33,565 bases of DNA from Sphingobium scionense (GCF_014197035.1 NZ_JACIEU010000038.1:1-33565); one strand, 5' to 3'. Counted from the first letter of the stretch, positions 22,983 through 32,493 are shown. Translations and numbers: made by a program. Notes: generated from the sequence alone by a model not told the origin.

Positions 22983-23666
22983 ATGGCCATGCTCGATCTT
23001 CCCCGACTCTCCGTTCCGACCCTGCCGATCGACGGCAGCGCCGATCGCTTCCCCGTCCGCCGCATCTTTTGCGTCGGGCAGAATTATGCCGAACATGCGC
23101 GCGAGATGGGCGGCGATCCCGATCGCGCGCCGCCCTTCTTCTTTACCAAGCCGGCCGATGCGGTGGTCGAGAATGGTGCATCGCTGCCTTTCCCCCCGCG
23201 CACGCAGGATCTGCATCATGAGGTAGAGTTGGTGGTCGCGCTCGGCGCGGGCGGCACGGATGTCGCGGTCGAGGATGCGCTGGCGCTGATCTATGGCTGG
23301 GCGGTCGGCATCGACCTCACCCGCCGCGACATGCAGGCGATCGCGAAGAAGGCCGGTCGTCCCTGGGACATGGCCAAGGGCTTTGATCGCTCCGCGCCGA
23401 TTGGCTCGATCCACCCCGGCACCCCGCCGGCCAGCGGCGCCATTGCGCTCAGCATCGATGGCGACCCGCGCCAGTCGGGCGACCTTGCCGACATGATCTG
23501 GTCGGTGCCCGAAATCATCGCCAATCTCTCCACCTATGTGGAACTGGCGCCCGGCGACCTGATCTTCACCGGCACCCCCGCCGGTGTCGGCCCGATCGCG
23601 CCCGGCCAGGCGGTGCAGGCGACCATCGCCGGCCTGCCGCCGCTCGACATCGCCTTTCAGAACTGA
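22983..23666 (+). CDS. Fumarylacetoacetate hydrolase family protein
   Basis: A 227-residue single-domain FAH-fold enzyme. RIFCVGQNYAEHAREMG opens the domain; metal ligands are visible in HHEVELVVAL (Glu80, Glu82) and GIDLTRRD (Asp111), with KGFD at 132-135 and the end motif GDLIFTGTPAGVGP. Members hydrolyse acylpyruvates or decarboxylate oxaloacetate; the substrate cannot be read from sequence. The start at 22983 lacks a strong ribosome binding site; 22989 is an alternative. It is followed by the polyhydroxyalkanoic-acid-system gene on the same strand. Confidence 0.9.
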   Translation: MAMLDLPRLSVPTLPIDGSADRFPVRRIFCVGQNYAEHAREMGGDPDRAPPFFFTKPADAVVENGASLPFPPRTQDLHHEVELVVALGAGGTDVAVEDALALIYGWAVGIDLTRRDMQAIAKKAGRPWDMAKGFDRSAPIGSIHPGTPPASGAIALSIDGDPRQSGDLADMIWSVPEIIANLSTYVELAPGDLIFTGTPAGVGPIAPGQAVQATIAGLPPLDIAFQN

Positions 23667-23688
23667 CCATCAGACAAGGATAAACAGG

Positions 23689-23988
23689 ATGGACATCGAC
23701 ATTCCCCATGACCTTGGCCGTGACGAAGCGAAGCGCCGGGTGGAGCAGGGCCTGCCCAAGCTGGAACAGCATATCCCCGGCGGTGGCACCATGACCGCGA
23801 CCTGGCCGTCCGACTATGCGCTGGAGATGGAAATCTCGGCCATGGCCCAGACTATTCCGGTCAAGCTGCTGATCGAGGAGGACAAGGTGCGCGGCACCGT
23901 ATCGATCCCGATGTTCCTCAAGATGATGTCCGGCCCGATCTCCGACTTCATCAAGACCAGCGCCCAGAAGATGCTGACCAAGGCGTAA
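23689..23988 (+). CDS. Polyhydroxyalkanoic acid system family protein, 99 aa
   Basis: MDIDIPHDLGRDEAKRRVEQ and the later FLKMMSGPISDFIKTSAQKML fit the PHA_gran_rgn family, small proteins first noticed near polyhydroxyalkanoate granule genes but widely present without them. AAGGA lies 9-10 nt upstream. No PHA synthase gene is nearby, so a granule role here is unproven. It probably forms an operon with the FAH-family gene and the sirtuin. Confidence 0.8.
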   Translation: MDIDIPHDLGRDEAKRRVEQGLPKLEQHIPGGGTMTATWPSDYALEMEISAMAQTIPVKLLIEEDKVRGTVSIPMFLKMMSGPISDFIKTSAQKMLTKA

Positions 23989-24011
23989 GTCTGCCTGCCG
24001 AGGTGCCCGCC

Positions 24012-24713
24012 ATGCCGACCGACATCCACAATATCGTCATCCTCACCGGCGCGGGTATTTCGGCCGAGAGCGGGCTTGCGACCTTTCGCGGGCCGGATGG
24101 CTTGTGGGAGGGGCATCGGGTGGAGGATGTCTGCACGCCCGAGGCATTGGCGCGCAATCCGGCGCTGGTGCATCGCTTCTATGACGAGCGGCGGGCGAAG
24201 CTGGCGGAGGTGGCGCCCAATCCGGCGCATGAGGCATTGGCTGCGCTCGACCGTGCCTGGCCGGGCGATCTGCTGATCGTCACCCAGAATGTCGATGACC
24301 TGCATGAGCGGGCAGGGGCGGTCCGGCTGCTCCACATGCATGGGGAATTGAAATCCGCCCTCTGTGCCGCCTGCGGCAAGGCGGTGGCCTGGGCCGATCC
24401 GCTGCCGCCCGGCAGCGCCTGTGCGGGGTGCGGCGCGCCCAGCCTGCGGCCCGACATCGTCTTCTTCGGCGAAATGCCCTATGATATGGAGTGGATCGAG
24501 GAAGCGCTGGCGCAGGCTGATCTGTTCGTGTCGATCGGCACGTCGGGCGCGGTCTATCCGGCCGCCGGCTTCGTCCAGATGGCGCGTCATTATGGCGCGC
24601 GAACGCTGGAGCTTAATCTCGATCCGTCGGCGGGCAGCAGCTATTTCGAGGAAAGCCGGCTTGGCCCGGCAAGCGAACTGGTGCCCGAACTGGTCCGCGA
24701 CCTGCTCGGCTGA
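24012..24713 (+). CDS. cobB: NAD-dependent protein deacylase, Sir2 family
   Basis: Removes acyl groups from lysines using NAD+. GAGISAESG (13-21), QNVDDLHERAG (92-102), catalytic His110 and zinc ligands Cys118, Cys121, Cys137 and Cys140 are all present. Tyr57 and Arg60 in FYDERR are the residues that give class III sirtuins activity on succinyl- and malonyl-lysine. The ATG at 24012 has GAGG 8 nt upstream; a GTG at 24003 is the other option. Length 233 is normal. Confidence 0.95.
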   Translation: MPTDIHNIVILTGAGISAESGLATFRGPDGLWEGHRVEDVCTPEALARNPALVHRFYDERRAKLAEVAPNPAHEALAALDRAWPGDLLIVTQNVDDLHERAGAVRLLHMHGELKSALCAACGKAVAWADPLPPGSACAGCGAPSLRPDIVFFGEMPYDMEWIEEALAQADLFVSIGTSGAVYPAAGFVQMARHYGARTLELNLDPSAGSSYFEESRLGPASELVPELVRDLLG

Positions 24714-24719
24714 GCGGCC

Positions 24720-25772
24720 CTATTCGCTCGGTGCCATCGCATTGTCGGCGGCATCCGGTTCATCGCGATAGAGCAGCATCACCGATCCATCCTCGCCATT
24801 CACCGCGCGGATCGGCAGGCTCAGTTGCAGGGCGGACAGGAATTCCCTGCTGTCGCTGACGCGGAAGCGCCCGCCGACCCGCAACGAGGAGACGCGCGCA
24901 TCGCCGATCAGGATCGGCGCGCGGCGATAGCGGTTGAACTCGCTGGCCGCTTGCTCGATCGTTTCCCCGTCCAGTTCAACCATCTGGTCGCGCCAGGCGG
25001 TGCGCTGGTCGATCAGCTTGGGGCTGAGATGGGTGAGGTCGATGCTGCGCGACTGGATCACCGCGCCGCTGCCGGCGCTGACCTTTTCCAGTCCGCTATC
25101 GCCCGAATGGACCGTCACCGTGCCCTGCGTCACGGTGAGTTCGACCACCGACGGGCGCATGCGGACGTTGAAGGCGGTGCCGACCGCGCGGATCAGGGCC
25201 GATCGCACCTCCACGTCGAAAGGGCGGCCCTTGTCATGGGCCACGTCGAAAGAGGCTTCCCCTTTCAGCACCCGTACCTTTCGGCCGATATCGGTGAAGC
25301 GGACTTCCGCCTCGCTATTGCTGTTGAGGTGCAGGGTGGAGCCATCGGCCAGCGCGACGTCGCGGATCTGGCCTACGGCGGTCTCATAGCGATCCACGCC
25401 GCTGAAGGTGCGGATGGTGACGATCGCGGCGACGATGAAGAAGGCGATGGCGATGCCGGCGGCGATCATGATGTTGCGCGACAGCCGGCGCTGCTGTTCC
25501 TCGCTGACGATCGCTTCGAGCGGGGGCAGGTTGACTTCGGCGGCGGCGCTCTTCAGCCGCTCGGCCGCATCCCAGGCGGCCTCGGCGCGGGCAAAGGCCA
25601 CACCATGGCGCGGATCGGCCTCGATCCACGCACATATCTCGTCTTCGTCCTGGGGCGTAGGGTCGCTGTTAAGCCTGGCCAGCAGGCGCGCGGCTTCCAA
25701 CGCGATCGCGTCCCTGTCCCCGCTGTTTGAACTTGGTCCCGACGCCTGCACGTTCGAAATCCGTTTCCTCAC
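24720..25772 (-). CDS. fecR: FecR-family anti-sigma/signal transducer
   Basis: Residues 20-75 resemble the cytoplasmic FecR N-terminal domain that binds the sigma factor (LLARLNSDPTPQDEDEICAWIEADPRHGVAF). A membrane segment follows (about 101-120, IMIAAGIAIAFFIVAAIVTI), then the periplasmic FecR domain (VALADGSTLHLNSNSEAEV; VRVLKGEASFDVA; VGTAFNVR) and a C-terminal secretin/STN-like domain. Such proteins relay a signal from an outer-membrane transporter to the sigma factor. It overlaps the sigma gene by 104 bases, an unusually long overlap, and converges with cobB at 6 bp. No receptor gene is adjacent. Confidence 0.9.
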   Translation of the reverse strand: MRKRISNVQASGPSSNSGDRDAIALEAARLLARLNSDPTPQDEDEICAWIEADPRHGVAFARAEAAWDAAERLKSAAAEVNLPPLEAIVSEEQQRRLSRNIMIAAGIAIAFFIVAAIVTIRTFSGVDRYETAVGQIRDVALADGSTLHLNSNSEAEVRFTDIGRKVRVLKGEASFDVAHDKGRPFDVEVRSALIRAVGTAFNVRMRPSVVELTVTQGTVTVHSGDSGLEKVSAGSGAVIQSRSIDLTHLSPKLIDQRTAWRDQMVELDGETIEQAASEFNRYRRAPILIGDARVSSLRVGGRFRVSDSREFLSALQLSLPIRAVNGEDGSVMLLYRDEPDAADNAMAPSE

Positions 25773-26274
25773 GTTCTGCCCAGGCCCGCATAACTATGCC
25801 GATGGCTTTGGCCAGATGTTTTTCAACAGTAGAAACGGACAGAGACATTTCCTCCGCTATTTCCAGCATCGATTTTTCGTGAATACGGCGAAGAATGAAG
25901 ACGCGGCGACACTGGGTAGGCAGCGAATCGACGATCGCCTCGACCTGGCGAAGCGCTTCGCGGGCATGGAGCTGTGCCTCGATGGTGTTTTCGCCACCCA
26001 GCAATTCCAGATCAGCGATCGTCTCGAAGCTCACCACCTTGTTGCGGCGGGCGGTGTCGATGACGAGATTGCGGGCGATGGTGAAGAGATAAGCGCGCCC
26101 GGTGGTGACATTTTCCCAGTTTTCCGTGGCATAGGCACGGGCCAGGACTTCAGCGACCATATCCTCCAGCTCATGGGTGGAAGGCAAAATGCGACGCAGA
26201 CGGCCCCGTAAGGCAGCTTCCTGCGGCAAAATCACGGTCTTGAACCATTCTAGCTTGGCGCGAACCCTATGCAC
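25669..26274 (-). CDS. ECF-type RNA polymerase sigma factor (FecI-like)
   Basis: Region 2 (LEDMVAEVLARAYA; TGRAYLFTIARNLVIDTARR) and region 4 (LPTQCRRVFILRRIHEKSMLEIAEEMSLSVSTVEKHLAKA) are clear. It starts with GTG at 26274, with AGGGGG 5-8 nt upstream. The last 30 residues (FERAGVGTKFKQRGQGR...) form a basic tail that is encoded by the region also used by fecR and is probably not conserved. Together with FecR it forms a cell-surface-signalling pair, commonly for iron or other TonB-dependent uptake. Confidence 0.9.
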   Translation of the reverse strand: MHRVRAKLEWFKTVILPQEAALRGRLRRILPSTHELEDMVAEVLARAYATENWENVTTGRAYLFTIARNLVIDTARRNKVVSFETIADLELLGGENTIEAQLHAREALRQVEAIVDSLPTQCRRVFILRRIHEKSMLEIAEEMSLSVSTVEKHLAKAIGIVMRAWAEREETDFERAGVGTKFKQRGQGRDRVGSRAPAGQA

Positions 26275-26363
26275 GTCGACCCCCTTTTATGTCAGCGCGC
26301 CTCTCCAGCATTTCTTTTTGTTGTCATATTTCAATCATGGAATCCGGGGGGTGTCCAGCACGC

Positions 26364-26384
26364 GATTACGCATATTCCGTAATC
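26364..26384. promoter_or_regulatory. Dyad upstream of the sigma factor gene
   Basis: GATTACG (26364-26370) and CGTAATC (26378-26384) are perfect inverted repeats with a 7-bp spacer, located 90 bp upstream of the sigma gene start. It could be a regulator binding site. No clear -35/-10 pair was identified. Confidence 0.45.
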
Positions 26385-26445
26385 CGCCATAAAAAGTTCC
26401 ACCCTGTTGCAAAAAAGTTTTAGGCCGCCTTCTTTTGTTGCGCGG

Positions 26446-26646
26446 TTACGAAATTATGTCAGGCGGCACCTCGTCCGGCGCGCTGTCGGGCTGGTCATAA
26501 TCGGGCTGCTCGGGAATGATCTCGGGCGGTTCGTTGATCGGAGTCTCATCCGGAGTCGCGGGCGGCGGCATTTCGGGCGGCGATTGCGGCTCTATGATGT
26601 CGGGGGCGGGGATGCCGTCGGGCGCTGGATCGGGCTGGGTCGCCAT
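26446..26646 (-). CDS. Proline-rich small protein, 66 aa
   Basis: MATQPDPAPDGIPAPDIIEP starts a low-complexity protein dominated by Pro, Glu, Asp and Ile, with the repeated phrase PPEIIPEQP/PPDIIS. CAGGAGAG lies 8 nt before the ATG. Similar short proteins are seen in sphingomonads by my recollection, without a known function. It is probably intrinsically disordered; it has no signal peptide or membrane segment. Confidence 0.7.
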   Translation of the reverse strand: MATQPDPAPDGIPAPDIIEPQSPPEMPPPATPDETPINEPPEIIPEQPDYDQPDSAPDEVPPDIIS

Positions 26647-26764
26647 GCTATGCTCTCCTGCAAAGAAGATGCTACGCCTGGGTAAGGATGCCGGTTCCAT
26701 GGCCGCATGCATATCCCTTGCTCTCGCCAATGCTTTTCTCTATGCCGCGCCGACCGGCGACCGA

Positions 26765-26850
26765 TGCGGGCGTGGCGAAACTGGTAGACGCGCCAGATTT
26801 AGGTTCTGGTATCGCAAGATGTGGGGGTTCGAGTCCCTTCGCCCGCACCA
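26765..26850 (+). tRNA. tRNA-Leu (anticodon TAG)
   Basis: Acceptor GCGGGCG/CGCCCGC with encoded CCA, anticodon stem CCAGA/TCTGG around TTTAGGT (anticodon TAG), long variable arm and T arm GGGGG-TTCGAGT-CCCTT. It reads CTA and CTG-type leucine codons. Confidence 0.97.
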
Positions 26851-26915
26851 GTGTCAGGCCCTGGCTTGATCCGTCGCCAACGATATTCAGCTGAAGAAAG
26901 CGTTTGAGAGAAAAG

Positions 26916-28517
26916 ATGCAGACTGTCGAGACGTTGAACGAGGGCCTGAAGCGCGCCTATACCGTGACCATCACGTCGAAGGATATCGACGCCCGCGTCG
27001 AGAAGGAAGTGCTGGCTATCGCACCGCAGGTGCGCATGCCCGGCTTCCGCCCCGGCAAGGTGCCGGCGAACCTCGTCAAGAAGATGCATGGTGAAAGCCT
27101 GCAGCGCGATGCCCTCAACAATTCGATCCAGGAAAGCGTTCAGAAGCTGATCGCCGACCAGAAGCTGCGTCCCGCGATGCAGCCGTCGGTCGAGCTGGAT
27201 GAAGGCTTCGAGTTCGGCAAGGATGCCCAGGTCAAGGTCGAACTGGAAGTTCTGCCCGTGATCGAAGCCCCGAGCATCGAGGGTCTGAAGCTGGAGCGCC
27301 TGACAGCCGAAGTCAGCGACGCGCAGGTCGAGGAACAGGCCGGCCGCATCGCCACCCAGCAGGGTGCGCTGGAAGAATATGCCGCCAGCCACAAGGCGAA
27401 GGACGGCGACACGCTGGTCATCGACTTCGTCGGCAAGGTCGATGGTGAAGCGTTCGAGGGCGGTTCGGCCGAGGGCGTGAAGCTGAAGATCGGTTCGGGC
27501 CAGTTCATCCCCGGCTTCGAAGAGCAGCTCGGCGGCGTGAAGAAGGGCGAAGAAAAGACCATCGAGGTCAGCTTCCCCGAAGATTATGGTGCCGCGCACC
27601 TCGCCGGCAAGGCGGCGACCTTCGACGTGACCGTGCAGTCGGTGCTGAACGCCGACAAGCCCAAGCTCGATGACGACTTCGCCAAGTCGCTGGGCCTGGA
27701 AGGTCTCGACCAGCTCAAGGATCTGCTCAAGGGCCAGATCGAGCAGGAGCATAACGGCCTGACCCGCACCTATATGAAGCGCAAGCTGCTCGACCAGCTC
27801 GCCGCTTCGCACGACTTCGACGTTCCGCCGAGCATGGTGGAAGCCGAATTCAACCAGATCTGGCAGCAGCTTCAGCACGAAGCCAGCCATGAAGCCGATC
27901 CGGAAGCCGCTCTGGCCGAAATGGAAGCCGAGAAGGAAGATTATCGCGGCATCGCCGTGCGCCGCGTGCGCCTGGGCCTGCTGCTGTCGGAAATCGGCCA
28001 GGCCAACAATGTCGTCGTTTCGGACAATGAAATGAACCGTCTCATCATGCAGGCTGCCCAGCAGTACAGCCCGCAGGACCGTGAGCGTTTCGTGCAGTAT
28101 GTCCGCCAGGATCCGATGGCTGCCGCCCAGCTGCGCGCACCGCTCTATGAGGACAAGGTCGTCGACTTCCTGTTCGAAAAGGCTGAAGTCAGCGACCGCG
28201 CTGTCAGCCGTGAGGAACTGGAAGCCGCGATCGAAGCCGAAGATGGCGATCTGAAGCCCCACGTCCACGGTCCGGGCTGCGGCCATGACCACGATCATGA
28301 CGACAAGCCCAAGGCGAAGAAGGCCGCTGCCAAGAAGAAGGCCGAGCCTGCCGAGGCCGAAGCTGAAGTGGTAGCCGAGGAAGCCGCGCCCAAGAAGGCG
28401 CCGGCCAAGAAGGCTGCTGCCAAGAAGGACGAAGCCCCGGCTGAAGAAGCCGCCGCCGAGGAAAAGCCCAAGGCGAAGAAGGCTCCCGCCAAGAAGGCTG
28501 CTGCCAAGGCTGAATAA
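26916..28517 (+). CDS. tig: Trigger factor, ribosome-associated chaperone
   Basis: Binds nascent chains at the ribosome exit and has prolyl isomerase activity. The N-terminal domain (MQTVETLNEGLKRAYTVTI) includes the ribosome-binding region (PGFRPGKVP, about residues 45-53); an FKBP domain follows (GDTLVIDFVGKVDGEAF ... GSGQFIPGFEEQLGGVKKGE, about 165-245), then the C-terminal helical arms. At 533 residues it is about 100 longer than E. coli trigger factor: after about residue 448 comes a His-rich stretch (HVHGPGCGHDHDHDDKP) and a long Lys/Ala/Glu repeat tail. The start is at 26916 with AGAGA before it. Confidence 0.96.
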   Translation: MQTVETLNEGLKRAYTVTITSKDIDARVEKEVLAIAPQVRMPGFRPGKVPANLVKKMHGESLQRDALNNSIQESVQKLIADQKLRPAMQPSVELDEGFEFGKDAQVKVELEVLPVIEAPSIEGLKLERLTAEVSDAQVEEQAGRIATQQGALEEYAASHKAKDGDTLVIDFVGKVDGEAFEGGSAEGVKLKIGSGQFIPGFEEQLGGVKKGEEKTIEVSFPEDYGAAHLAGKAATFDVTVQSVLNADKPKLDDDFAKSLGLEGLDQLKDLLKGQIEQEHNGLTRTYMKRKLLDQLAASHDFDVPPSMVEAEFNQIWQQLQHEASHEADPEAALAEMEAEKEDYRGIAVRRVRLGLLLSEIGQANNVVVSDNEMNRLIMQAAQQYSPQDRERFVQYVRQDPMAAAQLRAPLYEDKVVDFLFEKAEVSDRAVSREELEAAIEAEDGDLKPHVHGPGCGHDHDHDDKPKAKKAAAKKKAEPAEAEAEVVAEEAAPKKAPAKKAAAKKDEAPAEEAAAEEKPKAKKAPAKKAAAKAE

Positions 28518-28536
28518 GCCGGCAGGCTAGAGACGA

Positions 28537-28583
28537 GAAGGGCGCCCGGCTTCCATGTGGAGGTCCGGGCGCCTTTTCTTTAT
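28537..28583 (+). terminator. Rho-independent terminator after tig
   Basis: GGCGCCCGG (28541-28549) and CCGGGCGCC (28565-28573) form a 9-bp stem followed by TTTTCTTTAT. Confidence 0.92.
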
Positions 28584-28675
28584 ATCGTCGCCGGCATTCT
28601 TGGGGCAGGGCAGTCGAAATATTAACCATGGCGGGGCCATGGCAGGGGCAAGAGGGGCGCAGGAGCGTGCGGCAG

Positions 28676-29653
28676 ATGAAGGAATTCCCGGCGGTGGCGA
28701 ATGGCGAGGGTGTCGCAACCCCGCATGTCGCGGTGATCCTGCCCTGCTATAATGAAGCGGGTGCGATCGTGCAGACGGTCCGGGATTTCCGACGCGCGCT
28801 GCCCCATGCCGACATCTATGTCTTCGACAATAACAGCACCGACGGCAGCCGCGAACTGGCGGCCGGGGCAGGGGCGATCGTCCGTCGCGTGACCCAGCAG
28901 GGCAAGGGTCATGTGGTGCGCCGCATGTTCGCCGACGTCGATGCCGATATCTACATCATGGCCGATGGCGACGCGACCTATGAGGCCGCCGCTGCGCCGG
29001 CGATGGTCGCTGCCATGCTGGAGGATAATCTCGACATGGTGGTGGGTTGTCGCCGCGACCAGGTGGAGGAGGCCTATCGCCGCGGCCACCGCTTCGGCAA
29101 CTGGGCGCTCACCAGCCTGTTGAAGCAGCTTTTCGGCCGCAGCTTCACCGATATCCTGTCGGGCTACCGCGTCTTCTCGCGCCGCTTTGTGAAAAGTTTC
29201 CCGGTGCTGTCCGCCGGTTTCGAGATAGAGACCGAGATCAGCGTTCATGCCCTCGAACTGGCGATGCCGGTGTCCGAAGTGATGACCGCCTATGGCGCGC
29301 GTCCCGAAGGCTCGGTCAGCAAGCTGTCCACCTATCGCGATGGCTGGCGCATCCTGCGCACGATCATCACCCTCTATCGCATCGAGCGGCCGATCCTGTT
29401 CTTCGGCATTATCGCGGCCTTCCTGGCGGCACTGGCCGTCGGCCTCGCCGCGCCGCTGATCGTTACCTATGCCCAGACCGGTCTGGTGCCGCGTTTCCCG
29501 ACCGCGATCCTGGTCACCGGCCTCATGATCCTGGCGACCTTGAGCGGCATGTGCGGCCTGATCCTCGACACGGTGGTGCGCGGCCGCCGCGAAGTGCGGC
29601 GGCTCGCCTATCTCGCCTTCCGTGCGCCCAGCGACTATGCCTTGAAGGACTGA
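28676..29653 (+). CDS. GT2-family glycosyltransferase with two membrane segments
   Basis: An inverting GT-A glycosyltransferase of the DPM1/GtrB type. VAVILPCYNEAGAI (18-31), the donor-binding DNNSTDG, DGDAT (97-101, DXD motif) and GYRVFSRRF are present. Two C-terminal hydrophobic helices (FFGIIAAFLAALAVGLAAPLIV; ILVTGLMILATLSGMCGLIL) anchor it in the inner membrane. Such enzymes move sugars to polyprenyl phosphate. I chose the ATG at 28676 because AGGAG lies 9-12 nt upstream; the upstream ATG at 28628 has none. It overlaps the convergent HdeD-like gene by 19 bases. Confidence 0.88.
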   Translation: MKEFPAVANGEGVATPHVAVILPCYNEAGAIVQTVRDFRRALPHADIYVFDNNSTDGSRELAAGAGAIVRRVTQQGKGHVVRRMFADVDADIYIMADGDATYEAAAAPAMVAAMLEDNLDMVVGCRRDQVEEAYRRGHRFGNWALTSLLKQLFGRSFTDILSGYRVFSRRFVKSFPVLSAGFEIETEISVHALELAMPVSEVMTAYGARPEGSVSKLSTYRDGWRILRTIITLYRIERPILFFGIIAAFLAALAVGLAAPLIVTYAQTGLVPRFPTAILVTGLMILATLSGMCGLILDTVVRGRREVRRLAYLAFRAPSDYALKD

Positions 29654-30264
29654 ACCCGGCGGCGCAGCCGCATCGCCAGGATCAGCAGTGTGACGCCGGT
29701 CACCAGCGCGTAGAAGCCGATGCCCCAGCCCAGCATCGCCACCGACACATGCGGGTTGGCAAAGGCCAGGTAGACGACGAACAGGCCCAGCAACAGCGAG
29801 AGCAGCCCGCTCAGCGCCAGCAGCCATTCGCCCTCTATCTCCTTGCGCAGCCGGATTGCGGCGATGATTTCCAGCCCGCCGGCGATGATTGCCCATCCCG
29901 CGATCAGCAACACGGTCAGCAGCGCATAGGTGATCGTCATCGCGATCGGCGTGACGATGAAGATGATGCCGACGGCAATGCCCAGCAGCCCGCGCAGCAG
30001 CATCGCGCCCCAGTGGCGGCCATGCCCCATCCGGCGAAAGGCGCTGATCGCCGAGAAGATGCCGTCGGTCAGCGCATAGACCGCGAAGATCAGCGTGAGC
30101 GCGAACAGTGCGCTGAACGGGTAGAACAGGGCGATGATGCCCAGGATGATCGAGGCGGCGCCGCGCAGCGCCAGCGCCTTCCAGCCGAAGGAGAAGGCGG
30201 CGATCAGCCCCGGTCCGGCACCGCCGTCATGGGGTGGAATATTGGGATGCACGTCGGAAACCAT
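29635..30264 (-). CDS. HdeD/DUF308-family membrane protein
   Basis: MVSDVHPNIPPHDGG begins a cytoplasmic tail, followed by six hydrophobic helices in three pairs (for example ALRGAASIILGIIALFYP, LFALTLIFAVYALTDGIFSA, LLRGLLGIAVGIIFIVTP), the HdeD pattern of repeated two-helix units. GGGGGAAC precedes the ATG at 30264. The family is linked to acid resistance in E. coli, but the role here is unknown. It is divergent from clpP. Confidence 0.9.
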   Translation of the reverse strand: MVSDVHPNIPPHDGGAGPGLIAAFSFGWKALALRGAASIILGIIALFYPFSALFALTLIFAVYALTDGIFSAISAFRRMGHGRHWGAMLLRGLLGIAVGIIFIVTPIAMTITYALLTVLLIAGWAIIAGGLEIIAAIRLRKEIEGEWLLALSGLLSLLLGLFVVYLAFANPHVSVAMLGWGIGFYALVTGVTLLILAMRLRRRVQSFKA

Positions 30265-30395
30265 CGGCTTGTTCCCCCTGTTGCGATTTGAAACGATTGT
30301 GGAACGGTAGGGGTGGCACATGGTTCCCCCTTGAACCAGTCGGGTTTTGTGCCGATGTAGGGGGCCGGGCAAAAGCACCTGACTGAAAGAGCACA

Positions 30396-31031
30396 ATGAC
30401 CAACATCATGCATGATCCCATGGCCGCGCTGGTTCCCATCGTCATCGAGCAATCGAACCGTGGCGAGCGCAGCTTCGATATTTACTCGCGTCTTCTGCGC
30501 GAGCGGATCATCTTCGTGACCGGCCAGGTCGAGGACCATATGGCCTCGCTGATCGTCGCCCAGCTTCTGTTCCTCGAATCGGAAAACCCGAAGAAGGACA
30601 TCTGGATGTATATCAATTCGCCGGGCGGCGTCGTGACGGCGGGCATGGCGATCCACGACACGATGAAATATATCCGTCCTCAGGTCGGCACCGTCTGCAT
30701 CGGCCAGGCCGCTTCGATGGGCAGTTTCCTGCTAGCCGCTGGCGAGCCGGGCAAGCGCATCGCGCTCGGCAATGCCCGCATCATGGTCCACCAGCCGTCG
30801 GGCGGCGCCCAGGGCATGGCGTCGGATATCGAGATCCAGGCCAAGGAAATCCTTCGGATTCGCCGTCGCCTGAACGATCTCTACGTAAAATATACTGGCC
30901 AGACGCTGGAAGCGGTCGAAAAGGCGATGGATCGCGACACGTTCCTCGAAGCGGATGAGGCCAAGGCCTTCGGTCTGGTCGACGAAGTGTTCGATCGCCG
31001 CCCTGCCGCTGCGGAAAACGCGGACGGCTAA
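30396..31031 (+). CDS. clpP: ATP-dependent Clp protease proteolytic subunit
   Basis: Serine peptidase that forms a two-ring chamber with ClpX or ClpA. Catalytic Ser107 (GQAASMGS), His132 (MVHQPSGG) and Asp181 (MDRDTF) are present. The oxyanion region SPGGVVTAG lies at 75-83. At 211 residues it is normal. The start is at 30396; Met5 and Met9 are also in frame. It precedes clpX with a 133-bp gap that holds a long stem-loop. Confidence 0.97.
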   Translation: MTNIMHDPMAALVPIVIEQSNRGERSFDIYSRLLRERIIFVTGQVEDHMASLIVAQLLFLESENPKKDIWMYINSPGGVVTAGMAIHDTMKYIRPQVGTVCIGQAASMGSFLLAAGEPGKRIALGNARIMVHQPSGGAQGMASDIEIQAKEILRIRRRLNDLYVKYTGQTLEAVEKAMDRDTFLEADEAKAFGLVDEVFDRRPAAAENADG

Positions 31032-31042
31032 AGGCGATCTTT

Positions 31043-31088
31043 ACCGGGGCGCGGTACATCACCTCTTGTGAAACCGCCGTGCCCCGGT
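31043..31088 (+). promoter_or_regulatory. Stem-loop between clpP and clpX
   Basis: ACCGGGGC (31043-31050) pairs with GCCCCGGT (31081-31088), and an inner GCGGT/ACCGC pair is possible. No T-run follows, so it is not a clear terminator; it could attenuate readthrough or stabilise the clpP mRNA end. Confidence 0.5.
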
Positions 31089-31164
31089 CTAGGATAGCCT
31101 TTGGACCAGATTATCCCCGGCCAGAACCGGCATGGTGCCGACGGCGGGGAGGAAAGATTGGCGA

Positions 31165-32433
<1,269 letters not shown>

Positions 32434-32456
32434 TTCATTCGCCGTTCAGGCTGGAA

Positions 32457-32493
32457 CAAAAGGGGCCGGTGGACCATCCACTGGCCCCTTTTT
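32457..32493 (+). terminator. Rho-independent terminator after clpX
   Basis: GGGGCC-G-GTGGA and TCCAC-T-GGCCCC form a long stem with a 3-nt loop, followed by TTTTT (32489-32493). Confidence 0.93.

Noticed and set aside
26385..26400. GGAAC on the minus strand as the -35 of an ECF promoter for the sigma gene
   Set aside because: No matching -10 (such as CGTT) lies at the required 16-17 bp spacing.
26799..28298. A 499-residue minus-strand reading frame over tig
   Set aside because: Trigger factor domains are clear on the plus strand; the antisense frame also runs into the tRNA-Leu gene.
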